This document shows, one piece after another, positions 34,210 to 43,568 of a stretch of DNA of 64,000 nt (position 1 is its first letter; every line of letters starts with the position of its first letter). The notes under the pieces were generated by a model. The model made no database searches and was not told the DNA's origin. It saw nothing but the letters and a program-made list of their open reading frames with translations. Position numbers and translations under genes: made by a program. This stretch comes from Vulcaniibacterium gelatinicum (GTDB lineage: Bacteria; Pseudomonadota; Gammaproteobacteria; Xanthomonadales; Xanthomonadaceae), in the NCBI RefSeq assembly GCF_008033445.1, contig NZ_VNKO01000004.1, positions 116,449 to 180,448 of the forward strand, read 5' to 3'.

Positions 34210-34914
34210 TCAGTCGGCGGCGGGGGCCGGGGCGGCGGGAGTCGGCGCGGAAGCGGTGGCGTTCCCCGCCGCGCGCGCAGCGGCCGCCGCGACCAGCCGC
34301 TGATGCGCGGCCGAACGCGGATCCATGGCGTCCATCAGCTGGAACGCCTCGTGCTCCATGTCCACGATGTATTCGGCGATGCGGCCGCGGAAGTAGCGGT
34401 GGAAGACCAGCGCCGGGATCGCCACGATCATGCCGGTGGCAGTGCACACCAGCGCCTTGCCGATGCCGCCGGCGAGCTCGTTCACGTCGCCGATGCCGTG
34501 GTCGAGGATGCCCAGGAACATCTGGATCATGCCGACCACGGTGCCGAACAGGCCCAGCAACGGGCCCGCGGCGGCGATGGTGCCGAGCGTGTTCAGGAAC
34601 CGCTCCATGCGGTGCACGAGGTGGCGGCCGACGTCCTCGACCCGCTCGCGGATCTCCTCGCGCGGACGGTGGCGCACGTCGAGCGCGGCGGCCAGCAGCG
34701 CGCCCAGAGGCGAGGTCCGGCGCAGCGACTCGATGTGCGCCGGATCGAGCCGGCCGCGCACCGCCCAGGCCCGCACCTCGGCGCCCAGGCCCGGCGGCAG
34801 CACTACCTTGCGCCGCAGACTCCAGAACCGCTCGACGATGATCGCCAGCGCGATCGCCGACAGCAGCAGCAGCGGGATCATCGGCCACCCGCCTGCCCGC
34901 ACCAGTTCCAGCAC
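34210..34914 (-). CDS. exbB: ExbB/TolQ-type proton channel protein
   Basis: A three-helix protein of the MotA/TolQ/ExbB family. The first helix (about 11-28) is IPLLLLSAIALAIIVERFW, and the conserved pair of later helices holds GPLLGLFGTVVGMIQMF and ALVCTATGMIVAIPALV. The C-terminus ends in an Ala/Pro-rich tail. I choose GTG 34912-34914, with GGGAG upstream, which gives VLELVRAGGWP, the usual family beginning. The product is 234 residues. It lies 4 bases after the comEC stop and 4 bases before exbD. Confidence 0.9.
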   Translation of the reverse strand: MLELVRAGGWPMIPLLLLSAIALAIIVERFWSLRRKVVLPPGLGAEVRAWAVRGRLDPAHIESLRRTSPLGALLAAALDVRHRPREEIRERVEDVGRHLVHRMERFLNTLGTIAAAGPLLGLFGTVVGMIQMFLGILDHGIGDVNELAGGIGKALVCTATGMIVAIPALVFHRYFRGRIAEYIVDMEHEAFQLMDAMDPRSAAHQRLVAAAAARAAGNATASAPTPAAPAPAAD

Positions 34915-34918
34915 GCCC

Positions 34919-37300
34919 CTACACTCCCGGCTCCACGGCCGTTCGAACCACCGGCCGATAGCATAGCCCAGCGTCCTGTCCGCGCCGCTGCGCGGCGTCC
35001 CAGAGCCGGCGCCGGCTGCGGCGATGCTCGCCGACCTCGATCCCGTCCGCGCCCAGGCGGATCCGCAGCGCGCCCGAACGCGCGGTGTCGTAGGCGGCCG
35101 CGCCCGATGCGCACCAGCGCGCCACCACCTCCGGACGCGGATGGCGGAAGCGGTTGTCGGCGCCGGTGGAGAACACCGCCACACGGGCCCCGGCGGCGGC
35201 GACGAAGGCAGGATCGGACGAGCCGCGGCTGCCGTGGTGCGGCGCCAGCACCACGTCCGTGCGCAACGCGGCGGGATCGCGGCGCACCAACATGCGTTCG
35301 ATCACCTCGCCGATGTCGCCGGTGAGCAGGGCGCTGCCGTGGGCGCCCTGCACCCGCAGCACGCAGCTCGATTCGTTCTCCAGGTACGGGAAGTGCGGCG
35401 TGGGATGCAGCACCCGGAACTCCACGCCGTCCCAGGTCCAGCGCTGCCCCGCCACGCAACGCCGGGTGGCCGGGGTGGCGCTGTCCGGCGGCGCCAGCAC
35501 CGCGGCCACCGGGAACTGCCGCCGTACCGCCGGCCAGCCGCCCGCATGGTCGCTGTCGTCGTGGCTCACCACCGCCATGTCCAGCCGCGCCACGCCGAGG
35601 CCGCGCAGCGCCGGCGCGACCGCGCGTTCGCCGGCGTCGAAGCCGTCACGCACCGCCGGTCCCATGTCGTAGAGCAGCGCATGGCGTGCGGTGCGCACCA
35701 GCACCGCCAGCCCCTGCCCCACGTCCACCACCACCAGCTCGACCTCGCCGCGCGCGGGCAGCGCGCGATCCGGCCACAGCAGCGGCAACCACAGCAGCAG
35801 CGCGAGCGGTTTGCCCGGCACGCCGCGCGGCAACAGCAGCCAGAACGCGCCGAGCAGCGCCAGCGGCAACGCGAACCAGCCCGCTTCGGGCAGCCACCAC
35901 AGCGCCAGCGGCCCCTCCGCCAGCCACCCGAACAGCCGCCAACTCGGCTCGAACGCCTGCGCCGCCCAGCGCCAGGCCCACTCGCCGGCACCGCTCCACA
36001 ACGTCTCCAGCAGCGTGCCGAGCAGCGCCAGCGGCACCACCACCAGGCTCCACCACGGCACCGCCAGCAGGTTGACCAGCGGCCCGGCCAGCGAGGCCTG
36101 ACCGAACAGCGCCGCGGTCAGCGGCAACAAGCCCAGGCTCGCCACCGCCTGCGCCGACACCAGATCGCGCAGTGGGCGCCGTTCGGCTTCCGGCGGCAGG
36201 CACCACAGCAGCCAGGCCACGCCGACGAAACTGAGCCAGAAGCCGGCGCCCAGGACCGCTAGCGGATCGGCCGCGAGCACCGCGATCGCGGCCAGCGCCA
36301 GCGCCTGCGCGGTGGAAAGGCTGCGCCGCGCGAGCCGCGCCGCGACCACCACCGCGATCATCAGCACGGTGCGCACGGTCGGCAGCGCGAAACCGGCCAC
36401 GGCCGCATACCCGGCCGCGCCGAGCAGGCCGGCGACCGCCGCCCCCTGCTGCCGCGGCAGCCAATACCCGAGCCGGGGCCACAGCCACCACAGCGCGCCG
36501 GCCAGCAACGCGGCGAAGCCGGCGACCAGCCCGACATGGAAGCCGGAGATCGCGATCAGATGGGTCAGGCCCGCGGCGCGCAACCGCTCCCAGTCCGTGT
36601 CGTCGAGACCACGGGTGTCGCCGAGGGCGAGCGCGCGGACGAAGCGCGCGGCGGGCAGCGGAACCGCCGCGGCGATGCGCGCCGAGGTTCGCTCGCGCCA
36701 TGCATCCACCCCCGCCGGCGGCGCCAGCAGGCGCGCATCCCGCGGTTGGCGTACGTAACCGCTGGCGGCGATGCGCTGGGCGAAGGCGTGCTTCTCCCCG
36801 TCCGCGGCGCCGGGATTGCGCAGGCCGCGCGGCGCGCGCAGGCGGACGGTGAACTGCCAGCGCGATCCGGCCCGGAGCCGGGCACGTGGGCGGGGATCGT
36901 CGTCGTACCAGGCCAGCCGCAGCAGGCGTCCGCGCAGCGCCGGCGGCTGCGCGGCCGTCCCATCCACCCGGAACAGGAAGCGCGTGCGTCGCGTCTCGTG
37001 CAGCGGCAGCTCGACGATGCCGCCGGCCACGACCACGTCCGCGCCTTCCAGCGGCTGCGGCAGCTGTCCCGCCAGCGAGGCTGCCGCGTGCAACCCGCAC
37101 AGGCCGAACCCGAGCAGCAGTGCCCCCGCGATGCGTCGCCAGTCGCCGTACCGCCACCAGGCCGCAAGCCCGCCTGCGCAGGCCAATACCAGCCACGGCC
37201 CGCCCGGCAGCCGCGGCAACAGCAGGCACAGCCCCGTGCCCGCCAGCCATGCCAGCGCCACCGGTGGTCCGAATCGCGGCGTCCCTGCCGCTGCCTGCAT
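34919..37300 (-). CDS. comEC: ComEC/Rec2 DNA-uptake channel protein
   Basis: The inner-membrane channel for single-stranded DNA in natural transformation. The 793-residue protein has an N-terminal DUF4131/OB-like part (to about 200), a competence membrane domain with some ten helices (LTHLIAISGFHVGLVAG is the family signature) and a C-terminal metallo-beta-lactamase-like domain. The latter keeps the metal motif SHDDSDHAGG and APHHGSRGSSD. Start ATG. It is the first gene after lolD in this run and abuts exbB. Confidence 0.94.
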   Translation of the reverse strand: MQAAAGTPRFGPPVALAWLAGTGLCLLLPRLPGGPWLVLACAGGLAAWWRYGDWRRIAGALLLGFGLCGLHAAASLAGQLPQPLEGADVVVAGGIVELPLHETRRTRFLFRVDGTAAQPPALRGRLLRLAWYDDDPRPRARLRAGSRWQFTVRLRAPRGLRNPGAADGEKHAFAQRIAASGYVRQPRDARLLAPPAGVDAWRERTSARIAAAVPLPAARFVRALALGDTRGLDDTDWERLRAAGLTHLIAISGFHVGLVAGFAALLAGALWWLWPRLGYWLPRQQGAAVAGLLGAAGYAAVAGFALPTVRTVLMIAVVVAARLARRSLSTAQALALAAIAVLAADPLAVLGAGFWLSFVGVAWLLWCLPPEAERRPLRDLVSAQAVASLGLLPLTAALFGQASLAGPLVNLLAVPWWSLVVVPLALLGTLLETLWSGAGEWAWRWAAQAFEPSWRLFGWLAEGPLALWWLPEAGWFALPLALLGAFWLLLPRGVPGKPLALLLWLPLLWPDRALPARGEVELVVVDVGQGLAVLVRTARHALLYDMGPAVRDGFDAGERAVAPALRGLGVARLDMAVVSHDDSDHAGGWPAVRRQFPVAAVLAPPDSATPATRRCVAGQRWTWDGVEFRVLHPTPHFPYLENESSCVLRVQGAHGSALLTGDIGEVIERMLVRRDPAALRTDVVLAPHHGSRGSSDPAFVAAAGARVAVFSTGADNRFRHPRPEVVARWCASGAAAYDTARSGALRIRLGADGIEVGEHRRSRRRLWDAAQRRGQDAGLCYRPVVRTAVEPGV

Positions 37301-37301
37301 C

Positions 37302-38012
37302 TCACACCTCGTCCGGAGCGAGTTCCCTGAGCCGGCCCTCGTGCAGCTCGAGCACGCGGTCGAGCTGGCGCGCCAGGCCGCGGTCGTGGGTCACCAGCAC
37401 CAGGCTGGTGCGCTGGGCGCGGTTGAGCTCGAGCATCTGCGCGAACACCTTCGCTGCGGTGCGCTCGTCGAGGTTGCCGGTGGGCTCGTCGCCGAGCACG
37501 CAGGCCGGACGGTTGACCAGCGCCCGCGCCACCGCGGTGCGCTGGCGCTCGCCGCCGGAGAGCTCGCCGGGCTTGTGCTCCAGGCGATGGCCCAGGCCGA
37601 CCGCCTCGAGCAGTTCACGCGCGCGGCGCGCCGCCTCCTCCACCCCGGTGCCGGCGAGCAGCACCGGCAGCATCACGTTTTCCAGCGCGGTGAACTCCGG
37701 CAGCAGATGGTGGAACTGGTACACGAAGCCGAGCGCGCGGTTGCGCAGGCGGCCGCGCTCGGCGTCCGGCAGCGCGCTCATCTTCTGCCCGGTGACGTAC
37801 ACCTCGCCCTCGGTCGGCACGTCCAGGCCGCCGAGCAGGTGCAGCAGGGTGCTCTTGCCGGCGCCGGACGGGCCGAGGATCGCCACCGTCTCGCCGGCAC
37901 GGACGCCGAACTCGAGCCCGGCGAACACCGGCGTGCGCAGCCTGCCTTCGGCATAGGTCTTGCCGAGGTTCTCGCAGCGGATCACCGCGCCGTCCGCCCC
38001 CCGCTCACTCAT
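37302..38012 (-). CDS. lolD: Lipoprotein-releasing ABC transporter ATPase LolD
   Basis: Drives release of outer-membrane lipoproteins from the inner membrane to LolA. Walker A is GPSGAGKST, the signature is [12 protein letters not shown], and Walker B is [13 protein letters not shown]. The segment [20 protein letters not shown] is typical of the LolD/MacB group. The product is 236 residues. The ATG lies inside the last 8 bases of the membrane-subunit gene. Confidence 0.95.
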   Translation of the reverse strand: MSERGADGAVIRCENLGKTYAEGRLRTPVFAGLEFGVRAGETVAILGPSGAGKSTLLHLLGGLDVPTEGEVYVTGQKMSALPDAERGRLRNRALGFVYQFHHLLPEFTALENVMLPVLLAGTGVEEAARRARELLEAVGLGHRLEHKPGELSGGERQRTAVARALVNRPACVLGDEPTGNLDERTAAKVFAQMLELNRAQRTSLVLVTHDRGLARQLDRVLELHEGRLRELAPDEV

Positions 38013-39246
38013 AGCGCAGCGCCTCCGCCGGGGCCGTGCGCGCCGCGCGCCAGGCCGGATACAGGGTGGCCGCGAACGCCATGCCGAGCGCGACCAGCGC
38101 GATCGCGAGCACGTCGTCGGCCTTCAGCTCGGTCGGCAGGCCGGTGATGTAGTACACGTCCGAGGGCAGCAGGGTCACGCCGAACACGGCCTCGATCGCG
38201 GACAGGATGTGCTGCAGGTTCAGGGTCAGGGTGATCCCGCCCGCCACCCCCAGCACGGTGCCGATCACGCCGATCAGCGAGCCCTGCACCATGAACACCT
38301 GCATCACCGCGCGCGGGGTCAGGCCGAGGGTGCGCAGGATCGCGATGTCGGCCTGCTTGTCGGTCACCAGCATCACCTGCGAGGACACCAGGTTGAAGGC
38401 GCCCATCGCGATCAGCAGCGACAGCAGGATCGCCATCACCGTCTTTTCCATCTTCAGGGCGCGGAACATGTTGGCGTTCTCGGTGGTCCAGTCGCTGACC
38501 CGGAACGGCCCCTGCAGGCGCAGGGCCAGGTCGCGCGCGACCTCGAACGCCTGGTCCATGTCGTGCAGCCGCAGCCGCACCCCGGTCACGCCGTCGCGCA
38601 TGCGCAGCAGCCGCTGCGCGTCGGCGAGGTGGACCACGGCCAGGCCCTTGTCGAACTCGTTGTAGCCGGCCTCGAAGATGCCGCTGACGGTGAAGCGCTT
38701 GAGCTGCGGCACCGCGCCCATCGGCGTGGCCTGGAAGTCGGTGGTCACGATCACGCTGTCGCCCACGCCCACGCCCAGCCACAGCGCCAGCTCCTTGCCG
38801 AGCACGATGTTGAACTCGCCCGGGCGCAGGCTGTCGAGGCTGCCGGCGACCACCTTCTCCCCCAGCACCGACACCTTGCGTTCCTCCGCCGGCACCACCC
38901 CGCGCACGATCGCCGGCTGGTTGCGGGCCCCGCGCAGCAGCGCCTCGGTCTCGATGTACGGCGCCGCGCCGGCCACACGCCGGTCGGTCAGCGCCTCGCG
39001 CACGGCGCGCGGCCAGTCCTGCAGCGGCTCGCCGTAGCCGCTGACGGTGGCGTGCGCGGCCATCTGCAGCATGCGGTCGCGGATCTCGCGCTGGAACCCG
39101 CTCATCACCGCGAGCGTGGTGATCAGCGCGGTGACGCCGAGCGCAATGCCCAGGATCGAGGCGAGCGAGATGAAGGAGATGAAGCCGTTGCGGCGCTTGG
39201 CGCGGAGGTAGCGCAGGCCGATGGCGACGGGGATGGGCTTGAACAT
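38005..39246 (-). CDS. lolC: Lipoprotein-releasing ABC transporter permease (LolC/LolE family)
   Basis: The 413-residue permease of the Lol system. It has one N-terminal helix (about 20-48), a large periplasmic domain and three C-terminal helices, ending in the MacB-like FtsX domain with [20 protein letters not shown]. Family residues [17 protein letters not shown] are near the N-terminus. Only one permease gene is present beside lolD, so the transporter is probably a homodimeric type, and the name LolC, LolE or LolF is a convention here. Confidence 0.92.
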   Translation of the reverse strand: MFKPIPVAIGLRYLRAKRRNGFISFISLASILGIALGVTALITTLAVMSGFQREIRDRMLQMAAHATVSGYGEPLQDWPRAVREALTDRRVAGAAPYIETEALLRGARNQPAIVRGVVPAEERKVSVLGEKVVAGSLDSLRPGEFNIVLGKELALWLGVGVGDSVIVTTDFQATPMGAVPQLKRFTVSGIFEAGYNEFDKGLAVVHLADAQRLLRMRDGVTGVRLRLHDMDQAFEVARDLALRLQGPFRVSDWTTENANMFRALKMEKTVMAILLSLLIAMGAFNLVSSQVMLVTDKQADIAILRTLGLTPRAVMQVFMVQGSLIGVIGTVLGVAGGITLTLNLQHILSAIEAVFGVTLLPSDVYYITGLPTELKADDVLAIALVALGMAFAATLYPAWRAARTAPAEALRYE

Positions 39247-39251
39247 CCGCC

Positions 39252-39701
39252 CTATCCTCGCATCCCGGCCGCGCGCCGCGAAACGGCATGGCGCTCGGCG
39301 GCCAGCCGCAGTTCACGCCGCGCGGCCGGGTCGAGCGTGTCCGGCCACCAGGCCAGCCGTCCGGCGCGGCCGTCCGCGCTGCGCCAGTGCAGGAACGCCA
39401 GCGGACCGCGCCAGCGCAGGCAAGCCGTCTGGAGCGGCACGCCGTCGAGCAGCGGCGCGCCCGTCGCCGGCCAGGTCAGCACACGTGCGGGCCGGGCCGC
39501 CTCGGCGCAGGCGAGGAACGACACCCAGGCCAGTGCAGCCGCGGCCACGGGCCAGGCGAACGCGCCTGGCATCTCCGAGGCCAGCGCCGACAGCGCGCCC
39601 AGGACGCCCAGCAGGCGCAACGCGCAGGCGAGCAGCCGCGAGGGCCGCCATTCAATGCGGCAGGGCGCGGATGCGTTCGACCAGCGCGCGGAGGGCGTCA
39701 T
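39252..39701 (-). CDS. YgfX/CptA-like small membrane protein
   Basis: A 149-residue protein with two adjacent hydrophobic segments (about 24-40 and 45-63), then a basic, soluble C-terminal part. The N-terminal pattern C(R)IEWRPSRLL and the location directly behind sdhE fit the YgfX (CptA) family, reported as the partner of SdhE/YgfY in enterics. Similarity is weak and mainly positional. The only ATG lies 50 bases inside sdhE; a start nearer the sdhE stop would need a non-standard codon. Confidence 0.6.
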   Translation of the reverse strand: MTPSARWSNASAPCRIEWRPSRLLACALRLLGVLGALSALASEMPGAFAWPVAAAALAWVSFLACAEAARPARVLTWPATGAPLLDGVPLQTACLRWRGPLAFLHWRSADGRAGRLAWWPDTLDPAARRELRLAAERHAVSRRAAGMRG

Positions 39702-39900
39702 CGTCGGGCGTCTCGTGGCCGAGGAACCAGCGCCAGAGCCTATCGTCCTCGCAATCCAGCAGCCGTAGGAAAGCGCCGCGCTCGGCTTCGGAAGACTGCG
39801 CCCAGCCGCGGTCGAGCCAGCGCTCGAGCAGCTGATCCAGCTCGCGCATGCCGCGGCGGCAGCGCCAGCGCAGGCGGCGCAGCTCGGCTTCGTCGCTCAT
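39652..39900 (-). CDS. sdhE: FAD assembly factor SdhE
   Basis: A small protein of 82 residues that promotes covalent attachment of FAD to SdhA. The family motif RGxxE is seen in [16 protein letters not shown], and [17 protein letters not shown] follows. I choose ATG 39898-39900 because it gives the standard [12 protein letters not shown] beginning; an upstream GTG/TTG in frame is less likely. It follows sdhB directly, which supports its role in complex II maturation. Confidence 0.92.
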   Translation of the reverse strand: MSDEAELRRLRWRCRRGMRELDQLLERWLDRGWAQSSEAERGAFLRLLDCEDDRLWRWFLGHETPDDDALRALVERIRALPH

Positions 39901-39931
39901 CCGCGCAGCAGGAGGATCGGACACCAAACCA

Positions 39932-40717
39932 TCAACCGCGGCGGGCGAGCATCAGCTTCTTGATCTCGCCGATCGCGCGCGCGGGGTTCAGGCCCTTCGG
40001 GCAGGTGCGCGCGCAGTTCATGATGGTGTGGCAGCGGTAGAGCTTGAACGGGTCCTCGAGCTCGTCCAGGCGCGCGCCGGTGTCCTCGTCGCGCGAGTCC
40101 ACGATCCAGCGGTAGGCCTGCAGCAGGATCGCCGGGCCCAGGTAGCGGTCGCCGTTCCACCAGTAGCTCGGGCAGGACGTCGAGCAGCAGGCGCACAGGA
40201 TGCACTCGTACAGCCCGTCGAGCTTGGCCCGGTCCTCCTTCGACTGCAGCCGCTCGCGGTCCGGCGGCGGCGGGGTCTGGGTGCGGATCCAGGGCCGGAT
40301 CGAGGCGTACTGGGCGTAGAAGTGGGTCAGATCCGGGACCAGGTCCTTGATCACCGGCATGTGCGGCAGCGGATAGATCGGCACCTCGTCCTTGCTGCAG
40401 TCGCTGATCGCCTTGGTGCAGGCCAGCGTGTTGGTGCCGTCGATGTTCATCGCGCACGAGCCGCAGATGCCCTCGCGGCAGGAGCGGCGGAAGGTGAGTG
40501 TGGGATCGATCTCGTTCTTGATCTTGATCAGCGCGTCCAGGACCATCGGCCCGCAGTCGCCCACGTCCACCTCGTAGGTGTCCACGCGCGGGTTGAGGCC
40601 GTCGTCCGGGTTCCAGCGGTACACCTTGAACGTGCGCACCTGCTTCGCGCCAGCCGGCGCGGGCCAGTGGCGCCCCTTCTGGATCCTGGAGTTCTGCGGG
40701 AGGGTGAACTGGGCCAT
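39932..40717 (-). CDS. sdhB: Succinate dehydrogenase iron-sulfur subunit
   Basis: Carries electrons from the SdhA flavin to quinone through three clusters. The ligands are C80/C85/C88/C100 for [2Fe-2S], C172/C175/C178 with C239 for [4Fe-4S] and C182/C229/C235 for [3Fe-4S]. The quinone-site tryptophan lies in [14 protein letters not shown]. The length of 261 residues is typical. It follows sdhA by 9 bases. Confidence 0.96.
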   Translation of the reverse strand: MAQFTLPQNSRIQKGRHWPAPAGAKQVRTFKVYRWNPDDGLNPRVDTYEVDVGDCGPMVLDALIKIKNEIDPTLTFRRSCREGICGSCAMNIDGTNTLACTKAISDCSKDEVPIYPLPHMPVIKDLVPDLTHFYAQYASIRPWIRTQTPPPPDRERLQSKEDRAKLDGLYECILCACCSTSCPSYWWNGDRYLGPAILLQAYRWIVDSRDEDTGARLDELEDPFKLYRCHTIMNCARTCPKGLNPARAIGEIKKLMLARRG

Positions 40718-40726
40718 GGACGGTCC

Positions 40727-42517
40727 TCAGTAGACGCGCGGCTTGGGCGGGACGACCTCGACGTCGTCGGTCAGCGTGTACATGTGTACCGGGCGGTAAT
40801 CGATGCGGGTGTTGCCGGCATCGTCCACCCAGCACACGGTGTGCTTCTGCCAGTTGGCGTCGTCGCGCTCGGGGTAGTCCTCGCGCGCATGCGCGCCGCG
40901 CGACTCGGTGCGGTTCTCGGCCGAGACGATGGTGGCCAGCGCCTGGGCGAGCAGGTTCTGCAGCTCCAGGGTCTCGATCAGGTCGGAGTTCCAGACCAGC
41001 GAGCGGTCGGACACCTTGACATCGGCGAACGAGGCGTGGATCTCGCGGATCCGGCGCACGCCCTGGGCCAGGGTTTCGCCAGTGCGGAACACCGCCGCGT
41101 CCTCCTGCATCGCGCGCTGCATGTCGAGGCGGATCTTCGCCGTCGGCAGCGAGCCGCTGGCGTTGCGGATGCGGTCGAGGTTGGCGAGCGACCTGTCGCA
41201 GGCGTCGCGTGCCAGCGGCTTGTGCGGCGCGCCGGAGCGGATGGTCTCGGCGCAGCGGTTGGCGACCGCACGGCCGAACACCACCAGGTCGAGCAGCGAG
41301 TTCGAACCGAGGCGGTTGGCGCCGTGCACCGAGACGCAGGCGGCCTCGCCGATCGCGTACAGGCCGGGCACCACCGCGTCGGGGTCGCCGTTCCTCAGCT
41401 GCACCACCTCGCCGTGGTAGTTGGTCGGAATGCCGCCCATGTTGTAGTGCACGGTCGGGATCACCGGGATCGGCTCCCTGGTGACGTCCACGCCGGCGAA
41501 GATGCGCGCGCTCTCGGCGATGCCGGGGAGCTTCTCGTGGATGTCCTTCGGGTCGAGGTGGGTCAGGTCGAGGTGGATGTGGTCCTTGAGCGGGCCGACG
41601 CCGCGGCCCTCGCGGATCTCGATCGTCATCGAGCGGCTGACCACGTCGCGCGAGGCCAGGTCCTTGGCGTTGGGCGCGTAGCGCTCCATGAACCGCTCGC
41701 CGTTGGCGTTGCGCAGGATGCCGCCCTCGCCGCGCACGCCCTCGGTGATCAGGCAGCCGGCGCCGTAGATGCCGGTCGGGTGGAACTGCACGAACTCCAT
41801 GTCCTGCATGCCCAGGCCGGCGCGCAGCGCCATGCCGCCGCCGTCGCCGGTGCAGGTGTGGGCGGAGGTGGCGCTGAAGTAGGCGCGGCCGTAGCCGCCG
41901 GTGGCCAGCACCACGCCGTGGGCGCGGAACAGGTGCAGCGTGCCCTCGGCCATGTCCAGGGCCAGCACGCCGCGGCAGGCGCCCTCCTCGTCCATGATCA
42001 GGTCGAGGGCGAAGTACTCGATGAAGAAGCGCGCGTCGTGCTTGAGCGACTGCTGGTACAGCGTATGCAGGATCGCGTGGCCGGTGCGGTCGGCGGCGGC
42101 GCAGGTGCGCTGGGCGATGCCCTTGCCGTAGTGCGTGGTCATGCCGCCGAACGGGCGCTGGTAGATGCGGCCGTCCTCGGTGCGCGAGAACGGCACGCCG
42201 TAGTGCTCGAGCTCGATGATCGCGGGGATGGCCTCGCGGCACATGTACTCGATCGCGTCCTGGTCGCCGAGCCAGTCCGAGCCCTTGATCGTGTCGTAGA
42301 AGTGGAAGCGCCAGTCGTCCTCGCCCATGTTGCCGAGCGCGGCGGAGATGCCGCCCTGCGCGGCCACGGTGTGGGAACGGGTCGGGAAGACCTTGGTCAG
42401 GCACGCGGTCTGCAGGCCCTTGGCGGCCAGGCCGAAGGTCGCGCGCAGGCCGGCGCCGCCGGCGCCGACCACGACGACGTCGTACTTGTGTTCGGTGATC
42501 TTGTAGGCGGTCGTCAT
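40727..42517 (-). CDS. sdhA: Succinate dehydrogenase flavoprotein subunit
   Basis: Oxidises succinate to fumarate in the citric acid cycle as part of respiratory complex II. It has the FAD-binding [14 protein letters not shown] near residue 18 and the flavinylation histidine in [17 protein letters not shown]. The later [19 protein letters not shown] is also typical. The length of 596 residues is typical. Start ATG; the gene lies 4 bases after the sdhD stop. Confidence 0.97.
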   Translation of the reverse strand: MTTAYKITEHKYDVVVVGAGGAGLRATFGLAAKGLQTACLTKVFPTRSHTVAAQGGISAALGNMGEDDWRFHFYDTIKGSDWLGDQDAIEYMCREAIPAIIELEHYGVPFSRTEDGRIYQRPFGGMTTHYGKGIAQRTCAAADRTGHAILHTLYQQSLKHDARFFIEYFALDLIMDEEGACRGVLALDMAEGTLHLFRAHGVVLATGGYGRAYFSATSAHTCTGDGGGMALRAGLGMQDMEFVQFHPTGIYGAGCLITEGVRGEGGILRNANGERFMERYAPNAKDLASRDVVSRSMTIEIREGRGVGPLKDHIHLDLTHLDPKDIHEKLPGIAESARIFAGVDVTREPIPVIPTVHYNMGGIPTNYHGEVVQLRNGDPDAVVPGLYAIGEAACVSVHGANRLGSNSLLDLVVFGRAVANRCAETIRSGAPHKPLARDACDRSLANLDRIRNASGSLPTAKIRLDMQRAMQEDAAVFRTGETLAQGVRRIREIHASFADVKVSDRSLVWNSDLIETLELQNLLAQALATIVSAENRTESRGAHAREDYPERDDANWQKHTVCWVDDAGNTRIDYRPVHMYTLTDDVEVVPPKPRVY

Positions 42518-42521
42518 GGGC

Positions 42522-42905
42522 TCACGCTGTCAGGGCGATGCGGGCCACGGCGTACAGCGACGCCAGCGCGCCCACCGCGCAGAGGAAGGTGTTGGCCAGG
42601 TGCAGCGCGATCTCGGCCGCGCGCACGTGCACGTAGTCCTCGATCACGACCTGGATGCCGAGCCTGGCGTGCCAGAACAGGGCGACGACGAAGGCCGAGA
42701 GCAGGATCGCGTTCCACGGCCGGGCGAGCGCCTCGCGCACCGTGGCGACGTCGGCGCCGACCAGCGACACCAGCAGGCCGATCAGCCACGGCACCAGCAG
42801 CGCCAGCGCCACTGCGGTGACGCGCTGCCACCAGAAATGGTCGGTGCCGGTCTTGCCCGAGCCGAGCCCGCGCGCGCGGGCGATGGGCGTGCGCAGGTCG
42901 CTCAT
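42522..42905 (-). CDS. sdhD: Succinate dehydrogenase membrane anchor subunit D
   Basis: The second membrane anchor of complex II, 127 residues with three helices. The haem/quinone region shows [17 protein letters not shown]. The ATG at 42903-42905 overlaps the sdhC stop (ATGA), which decides the start inside a longer open frame. Confidence 0.93.
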   Translation of the reverse strand: MSDLRTPIARARGLGSGKTGTDHFWWQRVTAVALALLVPWLIGLLVSLVGADVATVREALARPWNAILLSAFVVALFWHARLGIQVVIEDYVHVRAAEIALHLANTFLCAVGALASLYAVARIALTA

Positions 42906-43291
42906 GCCGCACCTCCGAGGGCCACGATCCAGATCGCGGCGGTGAACACCGCGGTCAGCGCGGCGACGGTGTAGCCGGACTTGTACAGGTCGGGGATCTC
43001 GTAGCCCCGGCCGATGTCCCACAGCAGATGCCGCAGGCCGTTGAGCAGGTGGTAGACCAGCGCCAGCGAGAAGCCGAACAGCGCCACCCGGCCGAACGGC
43101 GAAGCCAGGCATTCGGCGGCGAAGGCGGCCTGCCCGCCGCCGGCGGCCATCGCCAGCAGCCACCACGCCAGGCCGAAGGCGCCGAGCGTGAGCACGATGC
43201 CGCTGGCGCGGTGGAGGATGGACATGACCATCGTGATCTGCCACCGGTACACCTGCAGGTGCGGCGACAAGGGACGTTCGCGTTGCGCCAT
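42902..43291 (-). CDS. sdhC: Succinate dehydrogenase cytochrome b556 subunit
   Basis: The first membrane anchor of complex II, 129 residues with three helices. The segment RPLSPHLQVYRWQITMVMS leads to SILHRASGIVLTLG, the family signature, and the haem-binding histidine lies in YHLLNGLRHLLWD. It starts the sdhC-D-A-B set; a 72-base gap separates it from the upstream DUF1674 small gene. Confidence 0.95.
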   Translation of the reverse strand: MAQRERPLSPHLQVYRWQITMVMSILHRASGIVLTLGAFGLAWWLLAMAAGGGQAAFAAECLASPFGRVALFGFSLALVYHLLNGLRHLLWDIGRGYEIPDLYKSGYTVAALTAVFTAAIWIVALGGAA

Positions 43292-43363
43292 GGGCGATGT
43301 CGTCTCCCGGCTGGGCGGCTTGCGCCGCGTGGCTGTCGGACCTTCCGCGGGGAAGGCGGCGGA

Positions 43364-43540
43364 TCAGAAATCGATGCAGCGGCCGTTCTTCTCCCAGTCG
43401 CCGTAGCGCGTCGGGTCGGGGCCGTCGCGGCCGCCGATCTCCTTCGCGGGCACGGGACGCGCGGCCGGCTCCTGCGCGGGAGCCTCGGCCGGGTCGCTGC
43501 CGGGCGCGGGGGTGGATTGGCCTATGATTTGCGGGTTCAC
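43364..43540 (-). CDS. DUF1674 / SDHAF4-like small protein
   Basis: A 58-residue protein with an Ala/Pro-rich first half and the C-terminal motif GGRDGPDPTRYGDWEKNGRC followed by IDF. This matches the DUF1674 family, whose mitochondrial member SDHAF4 protects freshly flavinylated SdhA. The start is taken as GTG 43538-43540; no ATG and no clear ribosome site exist, so the start is uncertain. Its position just ahead of sdhC makes a role in complex II assembly likely. With sdhE at the other end, the operon carries assembly factors on both sides. Confidence 0.8.
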   Translation of the reverse strand: MNPQIIGQSTPAPGSDPAEAPAQEPAARPVPAKEIGGRDGPDPTRYGDWEKNGRCIDF

Positions 43541-43549
43541 AGCCGTGAA
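43536..43549. promoter_or_regulatory. Palindrome TTCAC-N4-GTGAA in the DUF1674/ygfZ divergent gap
   Basis: A perfect 5-bp inverted repeat with a 4-base centre, located in the 28-base gap between two divergent genes and overlapping the proposed GTG start of the DUF1674 gene. It could be an operator, but it does not match the CRP/Clp site (TGTGA-N6-TCACA). On the plus strand a TATGAT (43523-43528) or a TGTAAG (43551-43556) could be the ygfZ -10 box. Confidence 0.3.
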
Positions 43550-43568
43550 AGTGTAAGACCCGCCCCCG

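Noticed and set aside
35000..37300. Plus-strand open frames opposite comEC that could encode Gln/Arg-rich proteins.
   Set aside because: Typical antisense shadows; comEC motifs (SGFH, SHDDSDHAGG) on the minus strand are decisive.
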